Under the pieces are notes generated by a model. The model searched no databases. It was given only the letters and a program-made list of their open reading frames with translations, and was not told where the DNA came from. The position numbers and the translations under genes are program-made. This document shows, piece after piece, positions 14,501 through 29,500 of a stretch of DNA of 64,000 nt (position 1 is the stretch's first letter; each line of letters begins with the position of its first letter). The DNA comes from Argopecten irradians (lineage: Eukaryota > Mollusca > Bivalvia > Pectinida > Pectinidae): contig NC_091138.1 of assembly GCF_041381155.1 (NCBI RefSeq), positions 35,085,604-35,149,603 on the forward strand, written 5' to 3'.

Positions 14501-17500
14501 TTGTTTGTAGTGTCGCAGCACATTTCGCATATCTACTAAACTCGCTTTTTCCAACAAGGTCCGACACATGGCCAAAAATCATTGTTATTTGACGAGAGGT
14601 TTGTGTAAACTTCCGTTTGACATCAAACGCCCGACGAACAGGAATGTCTGCTTTGGTTAAGGTTATATATACTGTTGCCTCCGTGAACGTAACGAAATCC
14701 TCATACACCTGAGCTCCTCGCACAAGAAATACCATTCTGAAGTAGAATTATAAGACAATGGCTAAAGCTACCCATCCTATTGACCTCGTATTTCAGACCA
14801 TGGGAATCAAATGTTCTTCCATTTTTTAACCGTTATTGAATCATTTGCAATATGCCAAATTATAGACATCTATATATGATACAACAAGTGACCTAGTTTT
14901 GGACAAAATTAACAAAAGAAAAAATAATAATAAAACAACTGATAAGTTATTGACTATTTTATAAAACCTGTGTATAGTGCATTGGTTACCAAAGCAACCG
15001 CAACATTTCGACATAACAACCTTGCATGCAAACTTATACATGGTCCCAAACATCGTTGCCAAGTTTCATTGAAGAAGTAGTTTAGGAGGAATTGTCCAGA
15101 CAACTGTTTTCTACGGATAAACATATAAGGTGATTCCAGTATATCTTCTAACTTCGTTCGAGTGGGGAATAACAACATCCTTTAAAATAAGTCACATTCA
15201 TACCCTATAAATAAGCACGCCAATTTAATGTTGACAATTCCCAATAAATTTTCTATTTAGCAATTCAGTATGGTTTCAACAGTACCATTATCATTATGGC
15301 CAATGCGTTATTGTAAGATTTTATCGGTTGTAGAGAAATACTGTCGTCGCGAATTTATTTTTCCTTCACATGTTAGATTTAGCTATAAGCAATAAACAAG
15401 AGCATTGCTGTTTTTAATGATACGCCATAGACGTAATGAACTGTCCAGTTGAATCATCAGTTCTGTCCGTCAATAGACACGCTGGGTATTCGTCATGTTT
15501 TTCCTGTGTCACTTCAGATATTTCACGTTTCGGTGAATTCCACAGAAAATATGAGTTTGAATGGCGTGTCCCGTCGACTTATATCGCTCCTCCACTCCGA
15601 GAATTCTAGCCCATACTGTAATTATACAGCATCAGCTCCTTGGTGGCATTAACTGTCTGAGAGAGGAGAGTTCTAACAGAAAGGCTTATATAGCGAATCG
15701 TATTAAACTTACTACTTGTAACATTGATATCTACTTCAAACCATGGCGCTATGATTTACACAGGCATACATTTACCCTCAACAACAAAAGGTAGTCATAC
15801 ATTTACCCTCAACATCACAAGGTTGTCATACATTTACCCTCAACAACACAAGGTAGTCATACATTTACCCTCAACATCACAAGGTGTCATACATTTACCC
15901 TCAACAACACAAGGTGTCATACATTTACCCTCAACAACACAAGGTAGTCATACATTTACCCTCAACAACACAAGGGGTAGTCATACATTTACCCTCAACA
16001 ACACAAGGTAGTCATACATTTACCCTCAACAACACAAGGTAGTCATACATTTACCCTCAACAACACAAGGTAGTCATACATTTACCCTCAACAACACAAG
16101 GTAGTCATACATTTACCCTCAACAACACAAGGTAGTCATACATTTACCCTCAACAACACAAGGTAGTCATACATTTACCCTCAACAATACAAGGTAGTCA
16201 TATGATTTACACAGTCATACATTTACCCTCAACAACACAAGGTAGTCATACATTTACCCTCAACAACACAAGGTTGTCATACATTTACCCTCAACAACAC
16301 AAGGTAGTCATACATTTACCCTCAACAACACAAGGTAGTCATACATTTACCCTCAACAACACAAGGTAGTCATACATTTACCCTCAACAACACAAGGTAG
16401 TCATACATTTACCCTCAACAACACAAGGTAGTCATACATTTACCCTCAACAACACAAGGTAGTCATACATTTACCCTCAACAACACAAGGTAGTCATACA
16501 TTTACCCTCAACAACACAAGGTAGTCATACATTTACCCTCAACAACACAAGGTAGTCATACATTTACCCTCAACAACACAAGGTAGTCATACATTTACCC
16601 TCAACAACACAAGGTAGTCATACATACATTTACCCTCAACAACACAAGGTAGTCATACATTTACCCTAAACAACACAAGGTAGCATACATTTACCCTCAA
16701 CAACACAAGGTAGTCATACATTTACCCTCAACAACACAAGGTAGTCATACATTTACCCTCAACAACACAAGGTAGTCATACATTTACCCTCAACAATACA
16801 AGGTTGTCATACATTTACCCTCAACAACGCAAGGTAGTCATACATTTACCCTCAACAACACAAGGTTGTCATACATTTACCCTCAACAATACAAGGTTGT
16901 CATACATTTACCCTCAACAACACAAGATAGTAATATATTTACCCTCAACAACACAAGGTAGTAATATATTTATCCTCACCAACACAAGGTTGTCATACAT
17001 TTAACCCCAACAACACACGATTGTAAAATATTTACCCTCACCAACACAAGGTTGTCATACATTTACCCTCAACAACACAAGGTGTAGTCATACATTTACC
17101 CTCAACAACACAAGGTAGTAATACATTAACCCTCAACAATACAAGGTAGCCATACATTTAACCCCAACAACACAAGGTATTATATACTGTACCCTCAACA
17201 ATACAAGATAGTATTACATTTACCCTCAACAACACAAAGTAGTAATATATTAACCCTCAACAATACAAGATAGTAATATATTTACCCTCAACAATACAAG
17301 ATAGTAATATATTTACCCTCAACAATACAAGATATTATTATGTTTACCCTCAACAACACAAGGTAGTCATACATTTACCCACAACAGCACAAGGTAGTCA
17401 TACATTTCCCCTCAACAATAAAGGGTTGTCATACATTTACCCTCAACAACACAAGGCAGTCATACATTTACCCACAACAGCACAAGGTAGTCATACATTT

Positions 17501-20500
17501 CCCCTCAACAATAAAGGGTTGTCATACATTTACCCTCAATAACACAAGGTATTAATATATTTACCCTCAACAACACAAGGTATTAATGTGTTTACCCTCA
17601 ACAACAAAAGGTAGTAATATATTTACCCTCAACAACAAAGAGTTGTCATAAATTTACCCTCAACAACACAAGATAGTAACATATTTGCCCTCAGCAATGC
17701 AAGGTGGCTATACATTGGTGCTACAACACGCGACACCCATACCTACAGAAGACAAGGCAGTCATACAATTCAGTGGCGTAGGAAGATGAAACGTCATGGG
17801 GGGGGGGGGGCAAAGGTCCTCAATATTTTGTAACACCCCCCCCCCCCCCCCTTACGAGAGGAGATTAATTCAACTCCCAACCATATAATATATGCTTTAT
17901 GTACATTTTTCATATATCACTAAATTTAATCCTTGTACACATTTATAGACAGTGGGGTCGCTAAAAGGAAATTAACGAAAACGCAAATTGGCCAAATTAG
18001 CGTGTGAGCGTCGAAGGCGCGAGATTTTTGTGTTTTGTTAGGGGTCTGAGGGTGACCCCCGGGATGAGTTTTATGTATTTTGATGATTTTGAGATCGCCC
18101 GAAAGCGCGAGATTTTGGTGTTTGGGGGGTCGGGGTCTCCCCCGGGAAAAAAAATTACGATTTAGAATGGCTTAGATGAGTTTTACGATGCATTTTGATG
18201 AATTTGTGAGCGCCCAAAGGCGCGCGAGAATTTGGTGTTAGAGGGGTCCGGGGGTCTCCCCCGGGAAAAAAAAAATACGATTTAGAATGGCTGAGATGAG
18301 TTTTACGATAAAGTTTAATGATTATAAAGCGTTCTTAACATGGTATTTTTTTCGATTTAAAGCTACCAGCATTTAGAAATGATAATTGTGTCGTCATAAC
18401 ATTATGCAACCCTTCTCGATCTGAATATACCGGCTTCACACCATCGGCACATTGTTGTGTAACATAAAAAATGAATTAATTGTCTCGCCAAGACATATAA
18501 ACAAATTGATCTTTTAAGAGACATTTTTCTAAATAGTACATAGAATCCCTTGATGGACATTTTTAGTCTAGTTTTTGTGTATTGAATTTTTACTATTTAA
18601 GGTTTGACAATATGTGCTTGAACGTTTTAGGAAATGCGCCGCGCAGCGGAAAATTTTCTAGAATGAAGTACGAAAAATGTGCAGGAGGACCCTTTTTTCT
18701 TTCAAATAAGCATTTTTAGAAAATTTCAGTCGGCGAAAATGGGGGGGCAAAAAGACATGTTTGCCCCCCCCCGTCCTGGGGAACGGGGGGGGGGGGGGGG
18801 CTGCCCCCCGCTTCCTACGCCCCTGCAATTACCCTACGTAACCCAATTACAACCATACCACAATTGCCCTATACAGAACAATACTGTCATAAGTCGCATT
18901 CTATATCAACGGACCCCTAAAAAGTACAGGAGAGCTGATTAAGCATTAGCCCCTGGGAAGACAAGGCGTCCGTGTTTTGTAATGATTGTGACGTGACCTC
19001 AGCTTTTGTGTTTATGAATCAAGGTGCGCGGGAAACATGTACTCATAAAAGCAAACATTGTTACCCTCCTTCGTTCTTGGCTAACAAGATAGTAGTTTTA
19101 TCATTATTCAACAAAAGCCATCTCTCTTTACGATCGGGACAGAAAGATGGAACCATGCCATTTTCAGGTATAAATACATTATGATGAAGCGTAAAAGATA
19201 ATTGGTAAATGGAAAGCTGGGAGTATGATGTTTACTTATATTGGTAATGTATCCAGCTACCAGGGTAAGTAAGTGTAATATCCGAACGAAAGGTCTGGCT
19301 ATCTGTTGCTGTACGTACCTTCCATCCATCCCATTGTGTCTTTCACAATCCATTTTCTAGGTTATTTCGAAATACAATGTCTTGCATCTACGTTATAAAT
19401 TATGTAATGGGGACGTTTTAAATATAACTCCTATATACTCATTCCCAAAGCCCGTACCAATCTTTCCTGAAGACAAAATTAGTTTTCATAAAGCCACTAA
19501 CTTAAAATCCATTTGCAATGAATTAAATATAGTAACATCACTTTGACACGAGTTAAGGTATTTTACCACTTCTCTATTAAACGTATCCACACTGAAATTA
19601 AAATTACCAACATAAACACTTAATTTAGGTACCGAATAACTAAATAAATAGTTATAAAATAACCTTGCATTATATGTATTTGATAAAGATAGTGATTTGA
19701 GCCTTGATGTTGACGTCCTGAAGTGTCTCAGTAGCTAAGATAATTTAAGAATGTTCTGTTATTTATGATTCATGTGCATGTGTCAGATGTTTCGTGATGG
19801 ATATATATTTGTACCACTGTTTAGTTTATAGTACAATCACACTGAAACATACTACCAAAGACACAGAGCAGCACACCACAACCCGCCACGTTATACTGGC
19901 AACGGGTCAAAAGAAAGGGCGAAACAATCGTCCTTCTCCATAATGAGCATTGTTTACTTTATAGTACTATCAAACTGTCACGTTATACTGGCAACAGGCC
20001 GAAAGAAAGGGCAAAACAATCGTCCTTCTCCATAATGAGCATTGTTTACTTTATAGTACTATCAAACTGTCATGTTATACTGGCAACAGGCCGAAAGAAA
20101 GGGCAAAACAATCGTCCTTCTCCATAATGAGCATTGTTTACTTTATAGTACTATCATACTGTCATGTTATACTGGCAACAGGCCGAAAGAAAGCGCAAAA
20201 CAGTCGTCCGGGTGCAGCTTCTTTAAATAGAGATCTTACACATATAGACAAAGAATAGGCTGACTCAAAAATATACATCATAAAGAGAATTGAGTTGGAA
20301 AAATGTCATGTTTAATGAAGTCGTCCTTCTCAAAGTAAAACGTGATAGCTATCACATAAATTACTACATTGCATTTGCAACCTCTTCGCTTCTGGCCATC
20401 AGCTTAGCGTTTGGACCGACGAGGACGGTTTTGACTCAGAGATAAAGTGTCTATTTCACACTTACCTGCCAATTGACCGGATCGAATCTATAATATTGAA

Positions 20501-23500
20501 AGATTGAAGATGTACTGTGAGATAGCAAAAAACAGACAACAAATTCAACAAATGAATACGAAACATCTCGAACACGCTTCAGTCTATTGACACAAACATA
20601 TATGTGTAGCAAAGGAGAGAACCGATGACGTCGATAGCAAAATTTTATGAAAGAAAATGAAACCGAATTGACCCTTAAGTTGGGTTCTTCCTTGTGTCAA
20701 ATAAAGTAAAATTGATTTGAAATGTTGAACTTTGAAAATGCATTGCTTTCTACGGTTTCAAAGGGTCACAGTAAAGGCCGTAACGCCTTTATTGATGGCA
20801 ATACATTCATCATGAGCCTGTTGACAGGATTAACAAATTTAGCCCCTTGCCCATCCTCACAAATAATGCACTCCATGTCAATTAACTAGCAGCCATTGCC
20901 AAGGATAAGGAAATAAAATTCATTATTTCACATCGAGAAATTTACCAGACGCCAAATTAGAGAAGACTGCCGTTGAAAATATAAATCTCAGCCAATCAAA
21001 CGGACAGAAATGATACATCAGCCAATCAAATTGATGCGAGTAAAACAAATTGGATTTGAAAAGTTTATATTTTACAGATCGAAACGCGAAAGCTAGTTTC
21101 TGCGGCATTGCATTTTTTTGCCAATTATTTTAAGACAAAGAAATGACTAGATTTTGGCAATTTAAAAAAAAATATCAATTGGGATAAACATTAATAAACT
21201 CGAAAATCTCATTTTGAAGCGAAACGTAGCGGATAGTTGGTAAAGACCGATAGATCAACGTCCCGACATATTACCACAAGCCTTCTACCTCTGAGTTGCG
21301 AGTTCGAATCCATTGCAAGGCAGACGCCAGATACTGACCGCGGATCGGTTGATTTTCTCGCCTCGTGATTGTTAGTAAATGGCCTTGGCTGTTAATAGGA
21401 CATTAAACGAATCGAACCAAACGATCATTCCGAAATCATGACTGAAAATCGTAGCTTCAAGTCTCCACTCAAATAAAATCAACAAACGAAAATAACATGC
21501 ATTGCATTTAACAACAACGGACGATTTTCTTCTATATGCACAAACAGTGACAAAAATGGCTCTTTTTTGTAATTAACACTGTATAATCAACCTATTCACG
21601 CGAGAAAAATAATCAAAGTCAGATTCACTCTAGCATGAAGTTCATACGGAATTAAAAATGATAGTTCGTGATGTGTTTGTTTGTCGATATATTATGAACA
21701 AAATCCTTTGTAGTACCACTTTCATCTGGGAAAGAATATATATTCAATTTTTGTTATCAACGGGGAAGAGAGGACAAAAATGGAACCTTTATTCTCGAAT
21801 GTTATGTACATATTATCCCAACGGTTGGAGTTTGCATTAGATCCATATGCGAGTCCATCTTACTGTTAAGTGTCAGTGTTCATGCATTCATTAATATTGC
21901 TAATCTAGTTATTCTTCCAAGTAGGCTTTAGAAAATTCTAAAAGGAGCCTTTGATCTCAATTAACGTTGCAAAACAAGACAATTACATGATGGAACTTTA
22001 AGCACCAACTAACTAGTTGCTTTTCCAATGGCATGTTTTTATTGTAGTGAGCGTTTCAGGGTATGTTATCAAAGCTATTAAGTGTGTATCCAGTATGGTT
22101 ATTTTTTAATTCAAAATCAAAGTCTATTATGGCCTACTACTACACTAGATACAAAAATGAAGGACTTTAATCTTTTTTCTAGCGAAAGTTTTTTAAATGA
22201 AATGGCGAAAACCCTGATTGTTTTTTCTTATCCGTCGTTTTGATTACGAACTACCGTCCAGTGACCACTAAACAATCTCTCCATGCTTTTACCAGGGATC
22301 ATTTAAAAGTCAATTTTTTTTCAAAATGGTTTGTTGTTCCCAAGCACACTATCATAATTGTCGTTCAACACACTAATATATCACCCAATCACTAAATGAA
22401 AGCAATGCTCATGCTCTTAAGTTTTTCCAACTTTCCGAACGCAGCCCACGAGCTTTGTTTCCTTTATTCTACATGAACATTGTCCACGTGCGCTTGTGCC
22501 CTTTGTTCTTTGTGAACGTTTCCCACGTGCGTTCGTGCCATTTGTTCTGTCTGAACAATGCCCAATGTGTTTTCGCCACCTTCTAACTCCACGAACGCTG
22601 CCAATGTGCTCTCCTGTCGATATCGTCAATAAAATATGGAACCCATTCCAAGTGTGATTGGCAGTCGTTGAGAACGACTTATTTGTCCGTGATTATTACA
22701 ATCCTACAATACTAATTAACGTTAGTGATTAGCTATCAACAAGCCTTGTCGGCTTGTCTGGTCGGGCCAAGAGTAGTGACTTTTTTTAATGTCATCTGAA
22801 GACATGTTATTCAATCACCTCGGGAAAACTAAATTTCTAGTGTATTGTCACAAATTTGTCGCTGACTTCACCAAGTTAATGGAAATAGATATGTTAACGG
22901 AAAGAGCTGGCAGTGTTATCGAGTCCACGGGTGTTCACTAATGACTACTGGGAAACAGATGATGTAATTAGTGAGGCCGACAACCAATGGGAAGCCAGCA
23001 AATTATTCATCATTTTTATTTCCATTTCAGATTTGCTATTTGTATATTCCTTAGGGATATCAAGCGATTTAAGATCGGAGGAAATAAGATGATATTAGGC
23101 CGTTAATTTCCCAGAGTGCCATACGAGTGAATGTTGTCGTTTCCGTCGATAGTGCTTCTATGTTTCGCGCTCAACATTGGCCTGTTTCAGAACGTAATTT
23201 ACACAATTACAATTGTCGCGCGCGACAGGATGGAGTTGACAGCCACTCTCGTGTCTGCGCGTGCCGTCATGCAAATCTAAAATATGATGCAATATTTCAT
23301 CTCTCGAGAAAAGCAACAATATTTTAGCATACCTCCTATCCATTTAACAAACCGAATGAATAGCTGTGATGTCGTTTTGATTATATATTTAATACACGAG
23401 TGCAATAGGGCATGTGGGTTTGTAGCGACTTTAGTTACATTCACAAAGAATCGAAAAATTATACATTATAACATTTAAAATCATATTGAGAATGCATTAC

Positions 23501-26500
23501 CATAGTCTTTCTTGAATTGTTGTTTTTTAAATACATGTTTGCTGGAATTATTGCAGAATTTTTAAAAACCGTAACAGAAGGATATTTCCAAACATAAGAT
23601 AATATACTATTTTATTTTACAAACTGTATGCTGTTTTGGTATCAGACCGGCGATGGCTTTCACTGCATCTACGGCATGTGTGCGAACAATCTTTACTGTA
23701 ATTTCACCCCGATCATCAAAGACGTTCTAGAGGACATTTGTTGTTTTGTAGCTCGTTAGTTTGAAATTGTCTCTTCGATATGGCGAAACATTACTAATAA
23801 CTTGTTGTAAACCAATGTAACTGGCAATAGAAACTTAGCTCACTATGGCGTATTCACAAAAATGTATAGATGACGTGATTTATATTTCGTTATGCTAGGC
23901 GTTGTCATGGCCATTGTACCAGTGACGTCATTCGAATAATGCAACAGTATTTCTATATGAATATTTATAATATCGCTCTCTAAATAGCCTAAGTCGTTTA
24001 TCCTAAGCTCTAGAAGAAATACCATCGTTAAAGCTGGCTTTCGCTAATCAATAATAACTGCGACACATAAGCCGTGAACTTCACAAACTGTCTCGCATGC
24101 TTTCCCTCACTAGGGAACCTGCATGCCTGAGCGAACTCTGTAGCCGTTTGATTTCTATAAAGGTCGTCGGCAACAAATGCATTCTTCATTAATTTTCCAA
24201 CAGGATCTTGTATACAGAGACAGTGTTTGGCGGTTAATTAGTCCTGGCCTTGCTGTTATGGGGCTCCGACCTTTACTTATATTACAAAACCTATCGATTC
24301 TAATAAAATATTTTGGCGTCGGTATATACTTTCGTCGGCATCTTTTGACTTTTTTTTCCCACCGAAAACTATATTTGGTGTGTCTGGCATTCTCAGCAAC
24401 AACGTGTATTGTAACTCATCATGGTAATTTCACAAATGTCTAATTTCCAGTGGTAGTTCATAAGCCTATAAATCACATCTCTGGTGCCGGGGAACGGGAT
24501 ATCAATTGCTAAACAGTAACAAATCTTAAATTGATGCCTTTTTGTCAGCGTGTAACGTTATTTAATTAGTTTAGTTGCATATTTATTGCTGCACAGTATG
24601 CAAAACAATGTTTCCGGAGTAAAACTCAGTCTGTGTAGATCGCTGTCGTCTTTGGCGGCAAGCTTCACTGAGATTGTACTATCAAATCTGTCCCAGTATC
24701 ACAAAGAGACACAACATGATTATATTTTACCACAGTCCTCATATAAAACATTGTTTACGGACGTTAAACACAATATGACGTTAACTTAATAAACAAATCA
24801 AAGTGAACTGATATGGCATAGTGGATCAAAGTATTGCTCCAATATTGTCTGCTTAAAGGTAGGTTTCGCCAAATGAAATTTGAAATTGAAATTTATGTTG
24901 TACATAGACATAATCTTCAGATCATTTTCAATGCATACAGCGAACAATATGGGTGGTCAGTTGCCTAGCTTGACCAGGAAAATACTCCTCTAAAAATAGA
25001 GCGAAGTCAAGCTTTACATACAACATGGCGTATTTTTTTTCCAAAACGAGGCCGCATCAACAAACGGGAGCGTGCAACAAAAAGTCGGATAGTAGTGACA
25101 GTGCCACGGCATGTTTAGTTAAAAAAAACAACAAATCGAAGTGCGATGGACTGTTTATACATATCATATAATCTTAAACACGTCATCTTACTTACATACG
25201 CTCGCTAGCTTAATACATCAAACATATATGTAGTTAGTCTGCGGCTGTATGTGCACTGGCGTATGTGCTGAAATTTAACTTACCACGTGTAACACGAGTC
25301 CCAACAGATCTGGGCAAGTTCCACTTGAGATGGGGCTTCTCTGTTTTCTATTGCTACATGCCATCTTTGAATTTCATTCATTTCCTAGAGATATTCTAGA
25401 ATGCTACCGATTCCATTCTAATTTCTACCTCTTTGTTGCCTATTCAGATATATTTCTTTTTATCTCACACGCTTTCGTTAGGCAATATTGTTTACTTTTA
25501 GTGCGTAACAATGCGCGTGCACGAAACTTCGACAACACAATACATCGCAGCTTAATTTGCATACTATTCTGTCGGGCTGACATCGTAATAAATCAAGGAT
25601 TTCCTTCAATTTTGTATTCAAGGCACATTTGTTTAATCCCATACGCATGAAGAAATTAAATTGGGGTAATTTTAATATGTTTTTTTCATCTTTTCTTTTG
25701 TTTATCGGATTTTACAAAAAAAATATTTATTTGGTTGGGCGAAACCTACCTTTAATGGAATCAAAAAAAAAAAAAAAAAAAAAAAAAATACGTAGTCTTT
25801 TGGTATATTAATATTGTCGTTTCCGTGCCAAACGTCAAATATCTCATCTCCCCAAGAAAGTCCCTTTTGTCCTAAGTTTATTTTGAGAAACAATCTAAAT
25901 GGGCTTACACGATCTTGCCCCCTCGGAACTTTCCCATTCTTCGCTATCGACTCAGACATCATTTTTTAATTTTCATGCGGGAAGGTTCTGAAGGTTCCGT
26001 ACAAGCCTTCCTTTTGATCAAATCTTGTAAATGACTTTCGATCTCGACGCTAAATCAGGTAAACATCATTCATAATAACTACCCATCAATTATGCTACTA
26101 AATCTGCAGATTTGCATATGTACCATGATACATTCATAACCCTGATACGATAACCTCTCTACATATCAATGTATGTTATGAAGAATCGTACACAATTTCG
26201 TTATTTAAATACAAAACATGATCTTCGATTTCTGTGTGTATTGAAATGAACGAACCTTCGTCAAAGCGGAGACGTATATATATATATGCTTACTTGTGCA
26301 GCCAAGACGATTTCCAGCGTCTTACTAAGCCGTTGTAGCTTTAATTATATATTGATTACAAACGACAGTGAAGGCCTCTGTATGAGCTCTTTAACCGTGG
26401 TATTGGATAGAATGATCAGATACTTCAGAAGGTTTGTCTTTGTGGCAATCGAGGAGACGCCCGACACGCTATCGTCACGACAGCTTCAACGGTCGTACCA

Positions 26501-29500
26501 CAATTATTGCACTTACGACGAACAAGCAGTACATACCTTGGGGAACGGGACCGCTATAATTGTTCGGTATGTTGGAACGGCGTCAGTCATTAGTTGATTA
26601 ATTATGCATACCGGAGACGGAATGTTTTAATGTAGGCACTTTCATGGAAGGTATCAGATGGGGAGAGTGGGAGCGTGTCGTGGATAGGGATTAATTTGTG
26701 CTGTCGGGTGGGGAATGAAATAATTTTATGGAGAGGGACATTACTATGTCATGGGTATGGATGAGGTGGTGTCGTGGAAGATAGAGAGGGGTATTACTAT
26801 GTCGTGGGTAGGGATGAGGTGGTGTCGTGGAAGATAGAGAGGGCTATTACTATGTCATGGGTATGGATGAGGTGGTGTCGTGGAAGATAGAGAGGGGTAT
26901 TACTATGTCGTGGGTAGGGATGAGGTGGTGTCGTGGAAGATAGAGAGGGACATTACTATGTCGTGGGTAGGGATGAGGTGGTGTCGTGGAAGATAGAGAG
27001 GGGTATTACTATGTCATGGGTATGGATGAGGTGGTGTCGTGGAAGATAGAGAGGGGTATTACTATGTCGTGGGTAGGGATGAGGTGGTGTCGTGGATGAT
27101 AGAGAGGGCTATTACTATGTCATGGGTATGGATGAGGTGGTGTCGTGGAAGATAGAGAGGGCTATTACTATGTCGTGGGTAGGGATGAGGTGGTGTCGTG
27201 GAAGATAGAGAGAGCTATTACTATGTCATGGGTATGGATGAGGTGGTGTCGTGGATGATAGAGAGGGCTATTACTATGTCATGGGTATGGATGAGGTGGT
27301 GTCGTGGAAGATAGAGAGGGGTATTACTATGTCGTGGGTAGGGATGAGGTGGTGTCGTGGAAGATAGAGAGGGCTATTACTATGTCATGGGTATGGATGA
27401 GGTGGTGTCGTGGAAGATAGAGAGGGCTATTACTATGTCGTGGGTATGGATGAGGTGGTGTCGTGGAAGATAGAGAGGGCTATTACTATGTCATGGGTAT
27501 GGATGAGGTGGTGTCGTGGAAGATAGAGAGGGACATTACTATGTCGTGGGTATGGATGAGGTGGTGTCGTGGATGATAAAGAGGCTATTACCATGTCGTG
27601 GGTAGGAATGAGGTGGTGTCGTGGAAGATAGAGAGGGACATTACTATGTCGTGGGTAGGGATGAGGTGGTGTCGTGGAAGATAGAGAGAGCTATTACTAT
27701 GTCGTGGGTAGGGATGAGGTGGTGTCGTGGAAGATAGAGAGAGCTATTACTATGTCGTGGGTAGGGATGAGGTGGTGTCGTGGATGATAGAGAGGGCTAT
27801 TACTATGTCATGGGTATGGATGAGGTGGTGTCGTGGAAGATAGAGAGAGCTATTACTATGTCGTGGGTAGGGATGAGGTGGTGTCGTGGAAGATAGAGAG
27901 AGCTATTACTATGTCGTGGGTAGGAATGAGGTGGTGTCGTGGAAGATAGAGAGGGCTATTACTATGTCATGGGTATGGATGAGGTGGTGTCGTGGATGAT
28001 AAATAGGGATATTACGATGTCGTGGGTTGGAATGAGTTGGTGTCGTGGAAGATAGAGGAGGGCTATTACGATGTCGTAGGTAGGAATGAGGTGGTGTCGT
28101 CGGCAAGATTTCTTAGTGTCGTGGAAAAGGTGGTCATACTGTGAACCATTTCGTTTTCACGAGATTGCATTCAAATTTACTATTGTTACGAAATAGAGGC
28201 TCAAGCGAAAATTAACAGACAATTCATGGACATGCATTAGTATAAGGCATGGGCATGATAGACTTGGTGAATTATGAAGATGTCGCGGGGACACTTAATG
28301 TGTGCCTTGGAAAGAGAGGTGAGAGAAGAGCGATAAAGAACCTGGACAAGGAGTCAATATGAGAAGGAGGGAGTGGGTACACTGAAACGATGGGGATAAA
28401 GACTATCGCGAGGATGGAATGGGGGTTGTTGGATGCTGTTCAAGCAATGGGTGCATGGTGTTTTGAACGGCGAACCTAATGTGTTGTTGAGAGGGATGTT
28501 AAGAGGGAAATTTAGACGCAATCGATTTGGAAAAAATCCATTCGCAAACAAAATTTTGAAAATAGAAGGTATAACGGGATGAAATTGGGTAGTGAAAAGG
28601 GGGTATATGAATTGAAAATGGTGATTTTGATTCGGTAGCAGACGTTGTGGATTTCACAGTGTGTACTTAAATCAATGGAAATGTGGGGGTTCTACTTTGA
28701 AAGACGGAGAAATGTTGCCATATGGTGCATCATCATATCTATTGATGTTTTTATAACGAGTGTTATGTAAACATTGTATTTACGGAGTGCTGCGGCAGGA
28801 TTTGATATGATGTAATCGTCCTGTAACATGATCAGCTATCGCTACCTAGCTACACCAGTAATGCATGTGTAATGCATGTCACAATGGCCCGAGTTCCCCT
28901 AGACCATCACGTCTATGGTATTCTTGTCTTAGTTAAACCATTGTTGTTGGGGTGTCTGAGTTTGGCAAACAATTCCCCACTGCTATCCATTTTAGTATTG
29001 TTATCTTTAAATTTTGAAGGGAATGGCAAGGGTGTGAACACTAGAAAGATCGAAACAGACCTCCATCTCTTTGAGTTTCTCGATAGTCATTTTATTTACT
29101 TTCCGCAAGCAAATTATGTTTTCAATGTGTTGAAAAGCAATAGAATTTCATTTTGAAAATCAAATTTAAAAGTAGACAATTTAGTGAAATTTAATTTGCA
29201 AACCAATATTCCATTCCTGGCAGCGCATCTAGAGGTAAGGTGATTTCAAATCCAATTATGGTCATGTCTGCTGACGTAGTACACAGCTATATAATGTCTG
29301 TATTGCGCCAATTTTACTTTATGTGCGTATGTCGCGTAATTCACAAGACTCCGTCAAACCAAAACCGTTACCAATTCCCATTGTGACAATCATTTTGAAT
29401 ATGACGTCATACCTGACATGAAAGCACGTTGTTACACTTGTTTTATAAAGTCTTGTTAGCTTGCAATGCTGATAAGGTTGATGCAGTATTTTGGAGTGGG

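Noticed and set aside
15724..17004. Open frames with HTFTLNNT-type peptides
   Set aside because: Translation of the 31-bp array in rotating frames. Intronic and not conserved in frame.
18679..18942. 87-codon frame with Gly/Pro-rich run
   Set aside because: It crosses the right end of the hAT-like element and is driven by its G homopolymer.
22417..22629. Minus-strand 70-codon frame with 17-residue repeats
   Set aside because: Produced by a 51-bp tandem array in intron 1. No splice sites or start support.
26286..26597. 103-codon plus-strand frame in intron 1
   Set aside because: Starts in a TA-rich run, has no domain and lies between repeats. Consistent with chance.
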